Below, in pieces: positions 63,644-64,000 of a DNA stretch of 64,000 nt. Below the pieces are notes generated by a model. The model worked only from the letters and a program-made list of their open reading frames with translations, had not been told where the DNA came from and did no database searches. The DNA comes from an uncultured Lachnospiraceae bacterium (GTDB lineage: Bacteria; Bacillota; Clostridia; Lachnospirales; Lachnospiraceae), in NCBI GenBank assembly GCA_902789735.1, contig CADAOZ010000006.1, forward strand, positions 62,001 through 126,000, given 5' to 3'. Positions within the stretch are counted from its first letter, which is position 1. Each line of letters begins with the position of its first letter. A program made the position numbers and the translations under genes.

Positions 63644-64000
63644 TCAGAACAGGGCCTTTGTGGTCATGAACATATCCTCATGTTCACGGATCTTTTTGTC
63701 ACTGCCGACAGCACAGAAGCAGTCAGCTGCCAGGATGGCGTCCAGATAAGGCGCCAGGGCCCGGATGGATTCCGTGTCGGCGTCCAGGACCTGCATGCGC
63801 TCGGTCAGCATCTTGTCTTCAGTGAGACCGGTCAGGTAGGCGGTCAGCGAATAACGTCCGTAAGCGGAAGGCGTCATGGGCTGGTCCATGGCGCTGACAG
63901 CGCCGATGACATATTTGGTCATGGTGCGCTCATCGGCGTCAAAGCTTCTGACAAAGTCACCCAGTCCTTCAAAGACTTCTACCGTCTGTTTCAGATGGGG
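63644..64000 (-). CDS. M16C (presequence-protease-like) peptidase, C-terminal fragment
   Basis: The frame is open to the window edge, giving the last 118 residues; the start lies outside. The segment YVIGAVSAMDQPMTPSAYGR, then LTAYLTGLTEDKMLTERMQV and a DILAADCF-like stretch with GSDKKIREHEDMF matches the C-terminus of insulinase-family M16C peptidases, which degrade peptides in a closed chamber. The catalytic zinc motif would be in the missing N-terminus. Confidence 0.75.
   Translation of the reverse strand, partial: PHLKQTVEVFEGLGDFVRSFDADERTMTKYVIGAVSAMDQPMTPSAYGRYSLTAYLTGLTEDKMLTERMQVLDADTESIRALAPYLDAILAADCFCAVGSDKKIREHEDMFMTTKALF

Overview
The window looks like a chromosomal stretch from a GC-rich Firmicute, most likely a Lachnospiraceae-type Clostridia. 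Pointers are strong AGGAGG ribosome sites with frequent GTG/TTG starts, DUF6320 and DUF6465 proteins, a biotin-dependent Na+ decarboxylase operon, glycyl-tRNA synthetase of the single-chain type, MurT/GatD and an ANTAR antiterminator beside glutamine synthetase. The genus cannot be named from the sequence. No transposase, phage, CRISPR array or rRNA was seen; one tRNA (Leu, anticodon CAA) is present.

Layout. 1-5.7 kb: the end of a SIR2-like gene, a Na+-dependent NSS/SNF transporter, then a three-gene set (condensation-like acyltransferase, DUF6320 zinc-ribbon membrane protein, pectinacetylesterase-like hydrolase). 5.8-9.2 kb: glutaredoxin, a DUF6465 protein and two zinc-ribbon membrane proteins. 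9.3-31.2 kb: a glutamine hub. On the minus strand, in transcription order, lie gltB, gltD, glnA, an ANTAR-domain regulator, pyrG, carA and carB; on the plus strand lie a type III glutamine synthetase (glnN-like), an asnB-like glutamine-dependent synthetase and murT-gatD. Nearly every enzyme there makes glutamine or spends its amide. A second murT without gatD follows. 33-36 kb: a large surface glycerophosphodiesterase with cell-wall-binding repeats. 36-45 kb (minus): tRNA-Leu, a lysA-type decarboxylase, ung, a PepD-like peptidase with a long acidic N-terminus, hisF, hisH and a two-component pair. 45-54 kb: a glycogen-debranching enzyme and a five-gene Na+-translocating biotin decarboxylase/transcarboxylase operon. 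54-64 kb: scpB, scpA, rpsU, alaS, glyQS, a lipoprotein, recO, era and the end of an M16C-type peptidase.

Two things stand out. First, pyrG, gltB and glnN each have a TTGACA-17 bp promoter followed almost at once by the same small hairpin (6-7 bp stem, hexaloop AAAGGC, with A at loop position 1 and G at position 4) lying entirely inside the 5' arm of an intrinsic terminator. With an ANTAR protein encoded in the same cluster, this reads as an antitermination regulon for nitrogen and glutamine genes, apparently with one hairpin instead of the usual two. Second, the intergenic spaces are filled with short repeats: a dispersed core (ACCTCTGGGG/CCCCAGAGGT) carried at six loci with different, locus-specific flanks; a stem-loop element with loop AAGTCTGACG at two loci; and tandem copies of gene 3' ends that include the stop codon. 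Similar expansion inside genes seems to have produced acidic or Ala/Glu-rich tails and inserts in ScpA, the PepD-like peptidase, the phosphodiesterase, a lipoprotein and GatD.
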